In this document: piece after piece, positions 26,086-34,424 of the stretch
Numbering within the stretch: position 1 is the first letter of the stretch
How the letters are laid out: each line of letters opens with the position of its first letter
Source of the DNA: Chloroflexi bacterium UBA6622
GTDB taxonomy: Bacteria > Chloroflexota > UBA11872
Direction of reading: 5' to 3'
Assembly (NCBI GenBank): GCA_002433065.1
Contig: DJHK01000017.1
Coordinates: forward strand, 1 to 39,659
DNA length: 39,659 bases
Program-made: the position numbers and the translations under genes
The notes under the pieces: generated by a model
What the model was told of the DNA's origin: nothing
The model's database searches: none
The model's input: the letters and a program-made list of their open reading frames with translations, nothing else

Positions 26086-28311
26086 CTAATAGTCTCGGCG
26101 TCCACGACCACCACGACCGCCGTTTCTACCTCTATCGTCACGTCTGCCACCACGTCCCTCACGTCGAGGTCCACCACGACCACCACGCGGCGGAGCCGGC
26201 GTAGCAGATGCACGTGTTTCTTCAACTGAAAGACCTTGTAGCACGGCACGTCGTGAAAGGTTGACACGACCCTGATCATCAGTCTCGATCACCATCACCA
26301 TGATGTCGTCACCGATGTTCACGACGTCTTCAATCATGTTTGGCGGTTCCTCTGCAATTTCATGGCGCGGAACCAATCCTTCACGGCCAGGCAAGAACTC
26401 GACCATCACACCGAAACCAAAAATTCGAGTGACTTTACCGAGCATGGTCCGTCCCGCATCAACCTCACCAGTCATATCTTTGATCATCTGAAGAGCCTGA
26501 TCAGAACCATCCCGTGACGGTGCCCCGACCATGATCGTCCCGTCTTCCTCGATATCAATGGAAGCTCCTGTGTCAGCCTCAAGCCGGCGGATCGTCCGAC
26601 CGCCAGGGCCAATGATGGCTCCAATCTTTTCAGGATCAATCTGCGTCTTAACAATTTTAGGTGCGAACTCGCCGACATCACTCCGTGGCTCTGAGATCGC
26701 ACCGTTCATCACTTCAAGAATCTTGATCCGGGCATCCCGGCCACGACGAATTGCCGTCTCCACAATCTCTGCCGTTAAATGCTTAACCTTAATGTCAAGC
26801 TGGATTGCAGTGATTCCGCGTTCCGTGCCCGCCACCTTGAAATCCATATCGCCGAAGTGATCTTCAGCACCCTGAATATCTGTCAGAACCTTCACCGAAC
26901 CATCATCGGCCGTGACCAAACCTATGGATATTCCTGCCACCGGCGACCTTAACGGCACACCTGCATCAAGCAGCGCCAGCGAGCTCCCACAGACAGATCC
27001 CTGGGAAGTTGATCCGTTAGAGGAAAGAACCTCGGAAACCACACGAATTGCGTAGGGAAACTCCTCCTGTGGCGGGACCACGGGCAACAAGGCCCGCTCG
27101 GCAAGTGCTCCGTGACCAGTTTCACGTCGACGGGGCCCTCCAAGACGACGAGCTTCACCCGACGCAAATGGAGGCATGTTGTAGTGATGCATATATCGCT
27201 TCGGCCCAACGAGTTCCTCAAGATCACTCAAACCAATTTTTTGCTCATCGCGCATTGTTCCAAGCGTCACGACAGAAAGCACCTGCGTCTCTCCACGCTG
27301 AAAAAGACCCGTACCATGGACACGGGGCAACACCCCCACTTCAGCCGACAGCGAACGGATTTCGTCTTCTGCACGACCGTCAGGTCGCACGTTGTCAATG
27401 ACGATCGCACGCCGTGCATATGCACCTTCCAAGTCATGCATAGCTACACCGACGTCGCCGGCTTCGTATTGCTCCGCAAAGACTTCAACAGCCTCATCCT
27501 GAATTGAATGCATCCGTTCACTACGTTCAGACCGATCGGTAACACGCATGGCCTCAGCAATTGCGTCTCCAAATCGCTCCTCTATGGCTGGAGCTATCGC
27601 AGGATCTGGAAGTTCCATAATCGCCTCACGAGGTTCAGGCTTGACCAAATCGCGGAGCTCAAGCTGTAGATCGATAGCTGCCTGCAGTTGCTCTTGGCCC
27701 CAGGTAATAGCTTGAATCATCTTGTCATCATCTATCTCGCTGGCTCCGGCCTCGAGCATCACCACACCATCGCGAGTACCCGCAACCACCAAATCAAGAT
27801 CACCCTCTGCGTTTTCCTGAATCGTCGGATTGAGGGAAAACTCTCCATCTGCTAACCCCACACGAACCGCAGCCACAGGACCTTCAAACGGAATTCCAGA
27901 AATCATCAGCGCTGCCGACGCAGCAATTGTTCCAATGACATCGGTTTCTACAGCATGGTCATGAGCGAGCACTGTGAGAATGATCTGAACCTCACTACGC
28001 ATACCCTCTGGGAACAAGGGCCGAAGTGGCCGATCGGTTAATCGGGACGCCAGAATCCCCGCAAGCGGCGGTCGTCCTTCCCGGCGAAACACAGAGCCTG
28101 GAATCTTCCCAATGGAATAACTCCGCTCCTCGTAATCAACCGATAACGGAAAAAAATCGAGACCTTCTCTAAATGGCTTGGACATGACAACCGTGCCAAG
28201 CACTACCGCATCACCGTAGGAAACCACCACTGCGCCGTGCGCTTGTGGAGCTAGCCGACCGGTCTCAAACGTGAGACGCCGACCCCCAAACTGGGTTTCA
28301 ATCTTATGCAT
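26086..28311 (-). CDS. pnp: Polyribonucleotide nucleotidyltransferase (PNPase) with RGG-rich tail
   Basis: A 741-residue phosphorolytic 3'-5' exoribonuclease. It has two RNase PH domains (FETGRLAPQAHGAVVV and GRAEDEIRSLS at their starts), a KH domain (IGAIIGPGGRTIRRLEADTG) and an S1 domain (GKVTRIFGFGVMVEFLPGREGLV). A basic tail of about 35 residues follows S1, rich in Arg and Gly (RGGRGGPRREGRGGRRDDRG and onward). The ATG at 28311 has GAGGAG seven bases upstream; the nine codons before it are not conserved. A long hairpin (28337-28391) sits just before the ribosome-binding site, suggesting post-transcriptional control as in the E. coli pnp leader. Second gene of the cluster, after rpsO. Confidence 0.96.
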   Translation of the reverse strand: MHKIETQFGGRRLTFETGRLAPQAHGAVVVSYGDAVVLGTVVMSKPFREGLDFFPLSVDYEERSYSIGKIPGSVFRREGRPPLAGILASRLTDRPLRPLFPEGMRSEVQIILTVLAHDHAVETDVIGTIAASAALMISGIPFEGPVAAVRVGLADGEFSLNPTIQENAEGDLDLVVAGTRDGVVMLEAGASEIDDDKMIQAITWGQEQLQAAIDLQLELRDLVKPEPREAIMELPDPAIAPAIEERFGDAIAEAMRVTDRSERSERMHSIQDEAVEVFAEQYEAGDVGVAMHDLEGAYARRAIVIDNVRPDGRAEDEIRSLSAEVGVLPRVHGTGLFQRGETQVLSVVTLGTMRDEQKIGLSDLEELVGPKRYMHHYNMPPFASGEARRLGGPRRRETGHGALAERALLPVVPPQEEFPYAIRVVSEVLSSNGSTSQGSVCGSSLALLDAGVPLRSPVAGISIGLVTADDGSVKVLTDIQGAEDHFGDMDFKVAGTERGITAIQLDIKVKHLTAEIVETAIRRGRDARIKILEVMNGAISEPRSDVGEFAPKIVKTQIDPEKIGAIIGPGGRTIRRLEADTGASIDIEEDGTIMVGAPSRDGSDQALQMIKDMTGEVDAGRTMLGKVTRIFGFGVMVEFLPGREGLVPRHEIAEEPPNMIEDVVNIGDDIMVMVIETDDQGRVNLSRRAVLQGLSVEETRASATPAPPRGGRGGPRREGRGGRRDDRGRNGGRGGRGRRDY

Positions 28312-28336
28312 ATCACAACTCCTCATCCTCAGGGAC

Positions 28337-28391
28337 AAAGAGCGAAGAAGCGAGCCCGCAACACGGTTGCGCCCTCGGTTCTTGGCTCTTT
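28337..28391 (-). promoter_or_regulatory. Long hairpin in the pnp leader
   Basis: A symmetric 55-nt hairpin between rpsO and pnp. Pairing: AAAGAGC/GCTCTTT (28337-28343 with 28385-28391), one mismatch, 5 bp (28345-28349 with 28379-28383), one mismatch, CGAG/CTCG, a 2x2 mismatch, CGCAAC/GTTGCG (28357-28362 with 28366-28371) and a 3-nt loop. That is 22 pairs in 26 positions. It lies 25 bases before the pnp ATG and just ahead of its ribosome-binding site. In E. coli a comparable pnp leader stem is cut by RNase III and PNPase represses itself through it; a similar role here is inference. There is no T-tract, so it is not an intrinsic terminator. Confidence 0.7.
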
Positions 28392-28410
28392 CTTAGGTCC
28401 CCACAATCAA

Positions 28411-28470
28411 GTGCCGAAGCAACTAAAAATTAATTGTTGCTGTTCAAGAATTGTGATTCCGCTTCGGCAC
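28411..28470 (-). repeat. 10-bp inverted repeat upstream of the pnp hairpin
   Basis: GTGCCGAAGC (28411-28420) is the exact reverse complement of GCTTCGGCAC (28461-28470), with 40 AT-rich bases between. In the rpsO-pnp transcript these arms would form a second stem 19 bases ahead of the long hairpin. No T-tract follows it. It could stabilise the rpsO 3' end or be part of a two-stem pnp leader. Confidence 0.5.
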
Positions 28471-28547
28471 GAATCGCCAATTCATTTAATTGTGTCGTTC
28501 GATCCCAACTCGACACATTCATCCAAACTTTCCCACGAAAACTTACG

Positions 28548-28820
28548 CTAACGACGCGCCCGAATCTCAAGCTTTGTAATAACCTCTCGATACCGGTCTG
28601 GATCTTTACGCTGAAGGTACTTGAGTAATCGACGCCTACGTCCAACCATTCTGAGTAATCCGTAACGAGAATGCTTGTCACCTGTCCGAACCTTGAGGTG
28701 TTCCGTAAGCTCATCAATTCGAGCACTCAACAATGCAATTTGGACTGGAACCGATCCCGTATCAGCTTGATGTTGTCTAAGACCGTCAACAAACTCGCGC
28801 TTGGGAGAAACAACTGGCAT
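28548..28820 (-). CDS. rpsO: 30S ribosomal protein S15
   Basis: A 90-residue protein of standard length that binds the central domain of 16S rRNA early in small-subunit assembly. Family features are HQADTGSVPVQIALLSARI, HLKVRTGDKHSRYGLLRMVG and RRRRLLKYLQRKDPDRY. ATG at 28820 with GAGG about ten bases upstream (GAGGTTCGTTTGAATG). First gene of the minus-strand cluster, followed after 236 bp by pnp, the same order as in many bacteria. Its own 5' region holds three stem-loops; S15 represses its own mRNA in several bacteria. Confidence 0.97.
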   Translation of the reverse strand: MPVVSPKREFVDGLRQHQADTGSVPVQIALLSARIDELTEHLKVRTGDKHSRYGLLRMVGRRRRLLKYLQRKDPDRYREVITKLEIRARR

Positions 28821-28882
28821 TCAAACGAACCTCATGCCACGACTAAACCAATTAATCGAGCGAATGTATGTATGTAATGTGG

Positions 28883-28955
28883 AGAAGCTTCAAACAAGCT
28901 TCTTTGCTTGCGCTACAGATTGTAGCGTAGCTCGACCTACTTTTGGACCTGTAGG
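28883..28955 (-). promoter_or_regulatory. Three consecutive stem-loops upstream of rpsO
   Basis: Three inverted repeats follow each other: AGAAGCTT/AAGCTTCT with a 5-base loop (28883-28903), CGCTACA/TGTAGCG with a 3-base loop (28911-28927), and CCTAC/GTAGG with a 10-base loop (28936-28955). No T-tract follows on either strand and no convergent gene ends here, so they are unlikely to be terminators. They lie 63-135 bases before the rpsO start, where an S15 autoregulatory leader would be. They could equally belong to the divergent promoter region. Confidence 0.5.
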
Positions 28956-29042
28956 AACCAGCGACGAGATATCTCCCGCTTCCCTTGAGCAACAACCACA
29001 CATAGAACAGTTCAAACCTCAAGCCCAACCGAAAAGCTTCTC

Positions 29043-29048
29043 TATACT
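29043..29048 (+). promoter_or_regulatory. Possible -10 element for the DUF3105 gene
   Basis: TATACT lies 28 bases before the ATG at 29077, a good match to TATAAT. No clear -35 is seen at the right distance. GGAAGG (29063-29068) is the ribosome-binding site. Confidence 0.35.
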
Positions 29049-29076
29049 TCTACCATCTCACTGGAAGGAAAGTTAG

Positions 29077-29748
29077 ATGGCATCGCGTCGTCGTCGTCGT
29101 AACCGCAGCGCAAGCAAACAGCCTAGTCAACCCAATAGTTCGTCTGCTTCCTCGTCAAAGCCATCAAAAAAAGACCGCGCCAACAAAGAAAATAAAGACT
29201 CGGGTCGATCACGTCGCGGGGGCCTCGGTCGGGGATTCTGGTTGTACATGGCGGCAATGATGGCGGTGCTGATGCCACTGAACTTCATATGTATGAACCA
29301 AGCAAACCCTCCGGCTCCTGGAGAATCAACCAACCTCCAAACCTCCACCGTCCTCGCATCAATCAACGAGCCCCATGAACCGTATGCCACCGATCCGCCC
29401 ACATCTGGCCCTCACGTAAACGAAACTGCAGCACCGGGGTTCCGAACCGGAACATTACCGGATGAAATTCAGGTCGCAAACCTAGAAATCGGATTCGTAA
29501 TCGTTCACTTCAACCCAGCCATTGCTGCTCTGACCGATGAAATGCGAAGGCTAGCAGCCGAATTTGAAGGCCACGAACTAATTGTTCAGCCGGATAGGGA
29601 CCTTCCTGAAAACACGCCGGTTGTCATGACCGCATGTGGACGAATCGAACGACTTGAAAGCTATGACAAGGGACGTGCTTACAGCTTCATCAGAAACTAC
29701 GCCAACCTTGACCAGTGTCCTTCGTCGACAGCTAGCCCTACCCAATAG
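29077..29748 (+). CDS. DUF3105 membrane-anchored protein
   Basis: A 223-residue protein. The first 50 residues are a very basic, Ser-rich cytoplasmic stretch (ASRRRRRNRSASK...). One transmembrane helix (about 54-72, FWLYMAAMMAVLMPLNFICM) is followed by an extracytoplasmic DUF3105 domain: YATDPPTSGPH, RTGTLPDEIQVANLEIGFVI and IVQPDRDLPENTPVVMTACGR. DUF3105 usually has HNLEHG at its centre; here it reads VANLEIG, so both His are lost. GGAAGG eight bases upstream supports the start. Divergent from rpsO. Its last 11 bases overlap the 3' end of the opposite-strand GH106-like gene. Function of DUF3105 is unknown. Confidence 0.82.
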   Translation: MASRRRRRNRSASKQPSQPNSSSASSSKPSKKDRANKENKDSGRSRRGGLGRGFWLYMAAMMAVLMPLNFICMNQANPPAPGESTNLQTSTVLASINEPHEPYATDPPTSGPHVNETAAPGFRTGTLPDEIQVANLEIGFVIVHFNPAIAALTDEMRRLAAEFEGHELIVQPDRDLPENTPVVMTACGRIERLESYDKGRAYSFIRNYANLDQCPSSTASPTQ

Positions 29749-32700
29749 ATTCGAAACGAACCTTTACAGGCCCTAACAAACCGGAGACCAGAGCTTCTGG
29801 TTCAATATTGTCCTCATGCCAGTACCGATGCCAAGGATCTCCCATGCGGGTTTCGTCACGCTTCCACCGCATCTCGTTGGCGAGCAGGTTGCTCACACGC
29901 ACGCTCAACGAATTCGTTCCCTTCTGCACGTACTGAGATATGTCGAACTCATAAGGTGCCCAAAGACGTGCACCAACCCGACGATTATTCACAAACACCT
30001 CTGCCGTATGACGTACATCGCCAAGTTCCAAGATCACACGCGAGTCAGCTTGCCCGGCAGTCAAATCGAAGTTCCGCTCGTATATCCCTGTCCCTGAATA
30101 CCAGCCATAACCAAGCTCAGCCCAAGGCTTGAGCGCGACAGAGACGGAACGTGCATATAGATCAAGCGGGCCAAGAATCCCACTTGAACGATCCACTGCG
30201 ACGATCTCCACACTGAGTAGCTTCCCTGTGGTTATGTTGTAAATGCCTTCAATGTCAGCTTGGCGTTCACGAACGTCTACGAACACCTTGTAGTCTCCCT
30301 TGATCTTGGGAATACCAATTCCCACACAACCGACCGGAAGCCGTTGCCGATACATCAAAGTCCGGGGGAAATCTGTTTGGTCACCCTTCAGTGGCATATG
30401 GCCCCAAGGCTGGATTGGTGGGCGGCCTCGCTCCCATGTAACAAGAGGCGTGTCCCGATCATACGAACGCTCCGACCACACTTCAGTCGGAATAGCTGCA
30501 ACATCCCATGTGGCGTCTGAAACAAGCACAACGGAATCTCCGGAGCGCAAATCAATCTGAGACTCCAGAAGCATTGATATAGGCGAGTCAGACGTGCACT
30601 CCACGTCGACAACAATAGTGTTCTCGCCGAGCTTTAAGTACGGCATTAGATTGAATGTGACAGGAGTTGCCCACTCCTCGGACTTTCCGACCTGAATGTT
30701 GTTCATATAGACAGTGGCAACATCCACCGCAGAAAATGAAACCATTGCCTTGATCGGAGGTTCATTAACTTCAACTGACCGAGTAAATCTCAGACGTTTA
30801 TGTTGATCACTCGAACGATCAACAGCCCACCCACCATGTTTTCGGACACCAGTAATCCATTTCCCTCGCCAGTTTCCGACTATGTCAGCTCCAGCACGGA
30901 CCAGCCATGTCTCACGCCAATCCGCATCGTCGTAGGACGGATCTCTCAGTTGCTCAAGCCGACCATGACCCAAAGCAAAACTCTCTGTGCGCAGAACTGG
31001 CAACTCAAACTGCTTCACAGACCCTTGACCAACGGGGGTCCCATCAGCAAGTGCAAAGGTCCAATCCGTTTTGAATTCAGTCCTCTTTGGTCTCTTGCGA
31101 CTGCCCTCACGCTTCACACGAGTAGCCTTGGCTGATGCATCAAAAACCACCAAACGTGCAGCATGTGGCGGCAGCTCAAGATCAAACTTCCGTTTCCCAC
31201 GCGATCCTGCAAGTGGCAACGGAACAATCTCTGCGGTTTCTGGATTCCATACCTCAGCACCACCAGGCGCACCACTCGTAATTGAGACTTTTGCATTCTC
31301 GTTTGAGCGATTTACGACTATTTGTACCGCAGCCCCGTCAACCTGACGCTCCACAGCGAACACATCATGACTACCTTCCACTGTGATTTTCGGCGCGACA
31401 ATCGCTACGATGCTTTCGATCGCTTCCTGAAGGTTTTCACTGACCTCATAAGCTCGCCCCTTACCGATCTTTACGCCGGCGGAGGAACTCACATTCTTAC
31501 CAAAAACGTCTGTTGCTGTTCGAGAAATACCACGATCTTTGGCGCCAGCTTCACTACTACCAGACGGACGCTCACCAACGGCAACAATCACACCCCCAGA
31601 GCGAGCTAATGCGGCAATACGACGCATTGCCGACCGACCAATAACCGGCGTGGGGGGCAAGACGAGAGTGTCCACAGCCACATCACCTTGCTTCAATACC
31701 CCATTTTCAAGACGGGATTCCCCCAAAAATCTTTCGTCAAGCACATGGACATCGACGCTATTGTCAAGAAGACCATCAATGAGTCCCTCATAGATCTCGG
31801 CAATCTCACGGGCCCGACCATTCGGCCGTCCATCGGCGGTATTAGCAGCAATACTCGTCCATGGATACAAAACTCCAACAGAAGTCGACGCCTTTGATTG
31901 ACTGACGATTGAGGACAACCGGGTCACATAGTCAACTAGTTCCCCGAAATGAGGCCAATAGGGATTTTGGTGCGAAAGACTAGGCGGCCAATCATCTGCC
32001 GCATCCGCAGAACCCATTGAATAGAAAAATCCCCGAAACACTTGAAACCCAATCCCGTACGCTGCAAGCAAATTGGCACCGTGACGAAGCTCGTTTGGGG
32101 TAACGCCCCATCCTGCACCACCGAAGGCCTCAGCTAAACTTCGATCAACCCCGTTAAGCGCCGCGACTGACACTGCCGGTTTGACTTCGGCCGCCTGTAC
32201 CGTTCGCGGACGATCAAGCCGGAATCCATGGTGGTCAGTGCCAGGAATAGATAGGTGCCGGATCGTCCGAAAGTAATCGCCCTGACGTGCCGGATGGGCA
32301 GCGACATGCTCCTCTGTATAGCCTGTCCACTCCAAGCCACGCCGTTTACACCAGGAACTTATTTGTTCGAACCATGCCTCTTCGTACAGAGCACTAACTG
32401 TTGCATAGAAATCACATCGAACCTTGCTTGTTTCGTCACCACCACGGAGTACTAAGAGCGGTAACACTCCAAGAAGGTCGTATCCGTGATCTTTCTTAAA
32501 CCGTGCGGGTAATGTGTCGGTCCAGGGCAGCGGCTCGGCAGCAATATGTGGTTCATGGGAAAAAATCCCGGGGATTTCAGAACCAAACCCGGATTTATGA
32601 CGGGCCTCGTACGCATTGTAGGTAGCCGCTAGAAAAGCTTTCACCGTCTGGGGTCGCAGGTAGTCAATATGATGATCAAGCTTGAGTACCGAGAAACAAA

Positions 32701-33292
32701 TTAGTCGCCATTCCCCTTCGGGGCACGACCATGTGTTCGGCCTCGTGACATTTTCAAACGTCGATGGATCCAAGTCCCCATTCTTATCAAGACGCGCAGC
32801 GACTTGAACTACCGGATCACCGGCCGGGAACCGGCCTTCCAGTGCAATTTGCTGTGGCCCCTCAAGCTTATGAATCTTGCGAACCAGTGTTTTCGCACGA
32901 TGTTCTGGACCTGCCGACAAAACGGCAGAGATGGTCTGCCCATTTCGATCATCTGTAGATCCAGCAGAACCACTAGGCGAGCCATATTCATCACAAATCC
33001 ACGTCGTGAGACCAGCGGATTGACCTTTACGAACGGCGTAGTCCACCGCGTCCCACCAGCGATCACCAAAATACGGCGTCTGCAGGCTCTCACGTGCTTG
33101 CATCGCGACACCTGCAAGACCGTGTCCAGCAAACTCTGTGAGCTGGCGGCCTAACTCGGCCTCATGAAGATGGCCATTCCAATTCCACATGGCCACAGGT
33201 GCATACTTGCGATCCACCTTGGTGAAGGCAGAACGTAATCGATCAAGCGCAGCGCTCACAGAGAACTCCATTTCTGAATCTGATGCGGCCAC
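29738..33292 (-). CDS. GH106-type alpha-L-rhamnosidase-like glycoside hydrolase
   Basis: A very large (1184-residue) glycosidase-like protein. The N-terminal half matches the GH106 pattern: APVAMWNWNGHLHEAELGRQ, WICDEYGSPSGSAG, FSHEPHIAAEPLPWT, YTEEH (325-329) and AEAFGGAGWGVTPNEL (387-401). The C-terminal part has jelly-roll sugar-binding modules like those of GH2 (YSGTGIYERNFDL, HTAEVFVNNRRVGARLWAPYEFD). GH106 enzymes release L-rhamnose from plant or algal polysaccharides. No signal peptide is visible, so either uptake precedes cleavage or the protein leaves by another route. The start is uncertain: GTG at 33292 or ATG at 33271, neither with a good ribosome-binding site. A promoter and hairpin lie upstream. 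Substrate specificity is not established. Confidence 0.83.
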   Translation of the reverse strand: MAASDSEMEFSVSAALDRLRSAFTKVDRKYAPVAMWNWNGHLHEAELGRQLTEFAGHGLAGVAMQARESLQTPYFGDRWWDAVDYAVRKGQSAGLTTWICDEYGSPSGSAGSTDDRNGQTISAVLSAGPEHRAKTLVRKIHKLEGPQQIALEGRFPAGDPVVQVAARLDKNGDLDPSTFENVTRPNTWSCPEGEWRLICFSVLKLDHHIDYLRPQTVKAFLAATYNAYEARHKSGFGSEIPGIFSHEPHIAAEPLPWTDTLPARFKKDHGYDLLGVLPLLVLRGGDETSKVRCDFYATVSALYEEAWFEQISSWCKRRGLEWTGYTEEHVAAHPARQGDYFRTIRHLSIPGTDHHGFRLDRPRTVQAAEVKPAVSVAALNGVDRSLAEAFGGAGWGVTPNELRHGANLLAAYGIGFQVFRGFFYSMGSADAADDWPPSLSHQNPYWPHFGELVDYVTRLSSIVSQSKASTSVGVLYPWTSIAANTADGRPNGRAREIAEIYEGLIDGLLDNSVDVHVLDERFLGESRLENGVLKQGDVAVDTLVLPPTPVIGRSAMRRIAALARSGGVIVAVGERPSGSSEAGAKDRGISRTATDVFGKNVSSSAGVKIGKGRAYEVSENLQEAIESIVAIVAPKITVEGSHDVFAVERQVDGAAVQIVVNRSNENAKVSITSGAPGGAEVWNPETAEIVPLPLAGSRGKRKFDLELPPHAARLVVFDASAKATRVKREGSRKRPKRTEFKTDWTFALADGTPVGQGSVKQFELPVLRTESFALGHGRLEQLRDPSYDDADWRETWLVRAGADIVGNWRGKWITGVRKHGGWAVDRSSDQHKRLRFTRSVEVNEPPIKAMVSFSAVDVATVYMNNIQVGKSEEWATPVTFNLMPYLKLGENTIVVDVECTSDSPISMLLESQIDLRSGDSVVLVSDATWDVAAIPTEVWSERSYDRDTPLVTWERGRPPIQPWGHMPLKGDQTDFPRTLMYRQRLPVGCVGIGIPKIKGDYKVFVDVRERQADIEGIYNITTGKLLSVEIVAVDRSSGILGPLDLYARSVSVALKPWAELGYGWYSGTGIYERNFDLTAGQADSRVILELGDVRHTAEVFVNNRRVGARLWAPYEFDISQYVQKGTNSLSVRVSNLLANEMRWKRDETRMGDPWHRYWHEDNIEPEALVSGLLGPVKVRFESIG

Positions 33293-33369
33293 CTATGCTG
33301 TATCGACGCGTGGCACACAGCGACGTCTGTTTTAAGGTTAGGAATCAATGCCTGTCGGATCAGTGACTC

Positions 33370-33427
33370 GCGCCAAAAACTGGCGCTTCTATTACTAATT
33401 ATAAAGAACACCTGCAAAAGACACCAA
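33370..33427 (-). promoter_or_regulatory. Promoter and start-proximal hairpin for the GH106-like gene
   Basis: On the minus strand, TTGGTG (33422-33427) and a perfect TATAAT (33398-33403) are 18 bases apart. Immediately downstream, near the expected transcription start, GCGCCA/TGGCGC form a perfect 6-bp stem with a 5-base loop (33370-33386). The hairpin could be an operator or a stabilising 5' end. About 80 leader bases then precede the gene. Confidence 0.5.
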
Positions 33428-33543
33428 ATTGCTAAACATAATTCCAGTCTGCGAACCTGTTTTTGCAGCTTCATGAGCATGTACGAACGAACGAGAACAG
33501 CCGTAATTCTTCCGTTAGATCCTCAAACCTGGTCACAGGTCAT

Positions 33544-34413
33544 ATGCCCATCAGCAGCGAATCAGTGTTGTTGACGGACCGAGAATTAATCGCGTTAATC
33601 GATCTCTTGGCCGATGATGATTCCTCGATTCGTGAGCGCGTCACCGCACAACTTATCGAGGCCGGTCCACGTGCACTCTTGATGCTGGGCACAACGGATT
33701 ACGTAGGAACTCATGCCGAACGAGTTCAGGTGGCGCTTTGCAAAGTTCAGCAAGCTCAAGTTCTAACTCGTCTCAAGTCGTTCGGCCAAGAAGCTCCAAA
33801 CACCTCTGTAGAAGATGGAGCGCTCCTCCTTGCAGAATTAATGCATCCTAATCTGGACCGTGCTGGTACATATGAAACTATCGAAACATTGGCCGAAGCC
33901 GCCCCTCGATCGATAGGAGGAAAAAACCGGACTGCCGGCCTAAAAACGCTGGCCACATATATGTATGAGGAGTGCGGTTTCGACGGTAACCACAGCGACT
34001 ATGACAATCCAGCAAACAGCCTCCTGAACCAAGTGCTTGTACGGCGAGTCGGTCTACCAATTTCGCTCGCTGTTGTATATCTCGCTGTATGTGCCCGACT
34101 TCACGTTCCCCTCGAGGGCGTCGGATTGCCTTTCCACTTCGTACTACGCCTACCGGGAGCCGGGTCGCAGGCTTATCTGGATCCATTCAACCAAGCCCGG
34201 CTGCTCAATGAAAATGACTGCCGTGATCTGGTTCGAGCCCACGGATATGAGATAACACATAACCAATTCCGCGCGGTTAGTTCACTGGAAATCACGGCAC
34301 GAATCGCACGCAACCTTCTCCTGAGTTATCAAAAACGAGGTGACACAGAAGACGAAAATCTCATGCGACTTGCACACAAGAAGATTCAACCGGGCACCGA
34401 ATTGGTCGGATAG
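33544..34413 (+). CDS. SirB1-family protein (transglutaminase-like core)
   Basis: A 289-residue protein of the COG2912/SirB1 group. The N-terminal 100 residues are HEAT-like helices (DDDSSIRERVTAQLIEAGPRAL). The core has LAELMHPNLD, GFDGNHSDYDNPANSLLNQV, RRVGLPISLAVVYLAVCARL and GVGLPFHFVLRL, then YLDPFNQARLL. Members have a papain/transglutaminase-like fold with no firmly assigned activity. The frame is open back to 33463, but the family-like start is the ATG at 33544 (AGGT is close upstream). The methyltransferase begins 11 bases after it, so both are probably in one operon. Cytoplasmic. Confidence 0.87.
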   Translation: MPISSESVLLTDRELIALIDLLADDDSSIRERVTAQLIEAGPRALLMLGTTDYVGTHAERVQVALCKVQQAQVLTRLKSFGQEAPNTSVEDGALLLAELMHPNLDRAGTYETIETLAEAAPRSIGGKNRTAGLKTLATYMYEECGFDGNHSDYDNPANSLLNQVLVRRVGLPISLAVVYLAVCARLHVPLEGVGLPFHFVLRLPGAGSQAYLDPFNQARLLNENDCRDLVRAHGYEITHNQFRAVSSLEITARIARNLLLSYQKRGDTEDENLMRLAHKKIQPGTELVG

Positions 34414-34424
34414 CGATATCAAGC

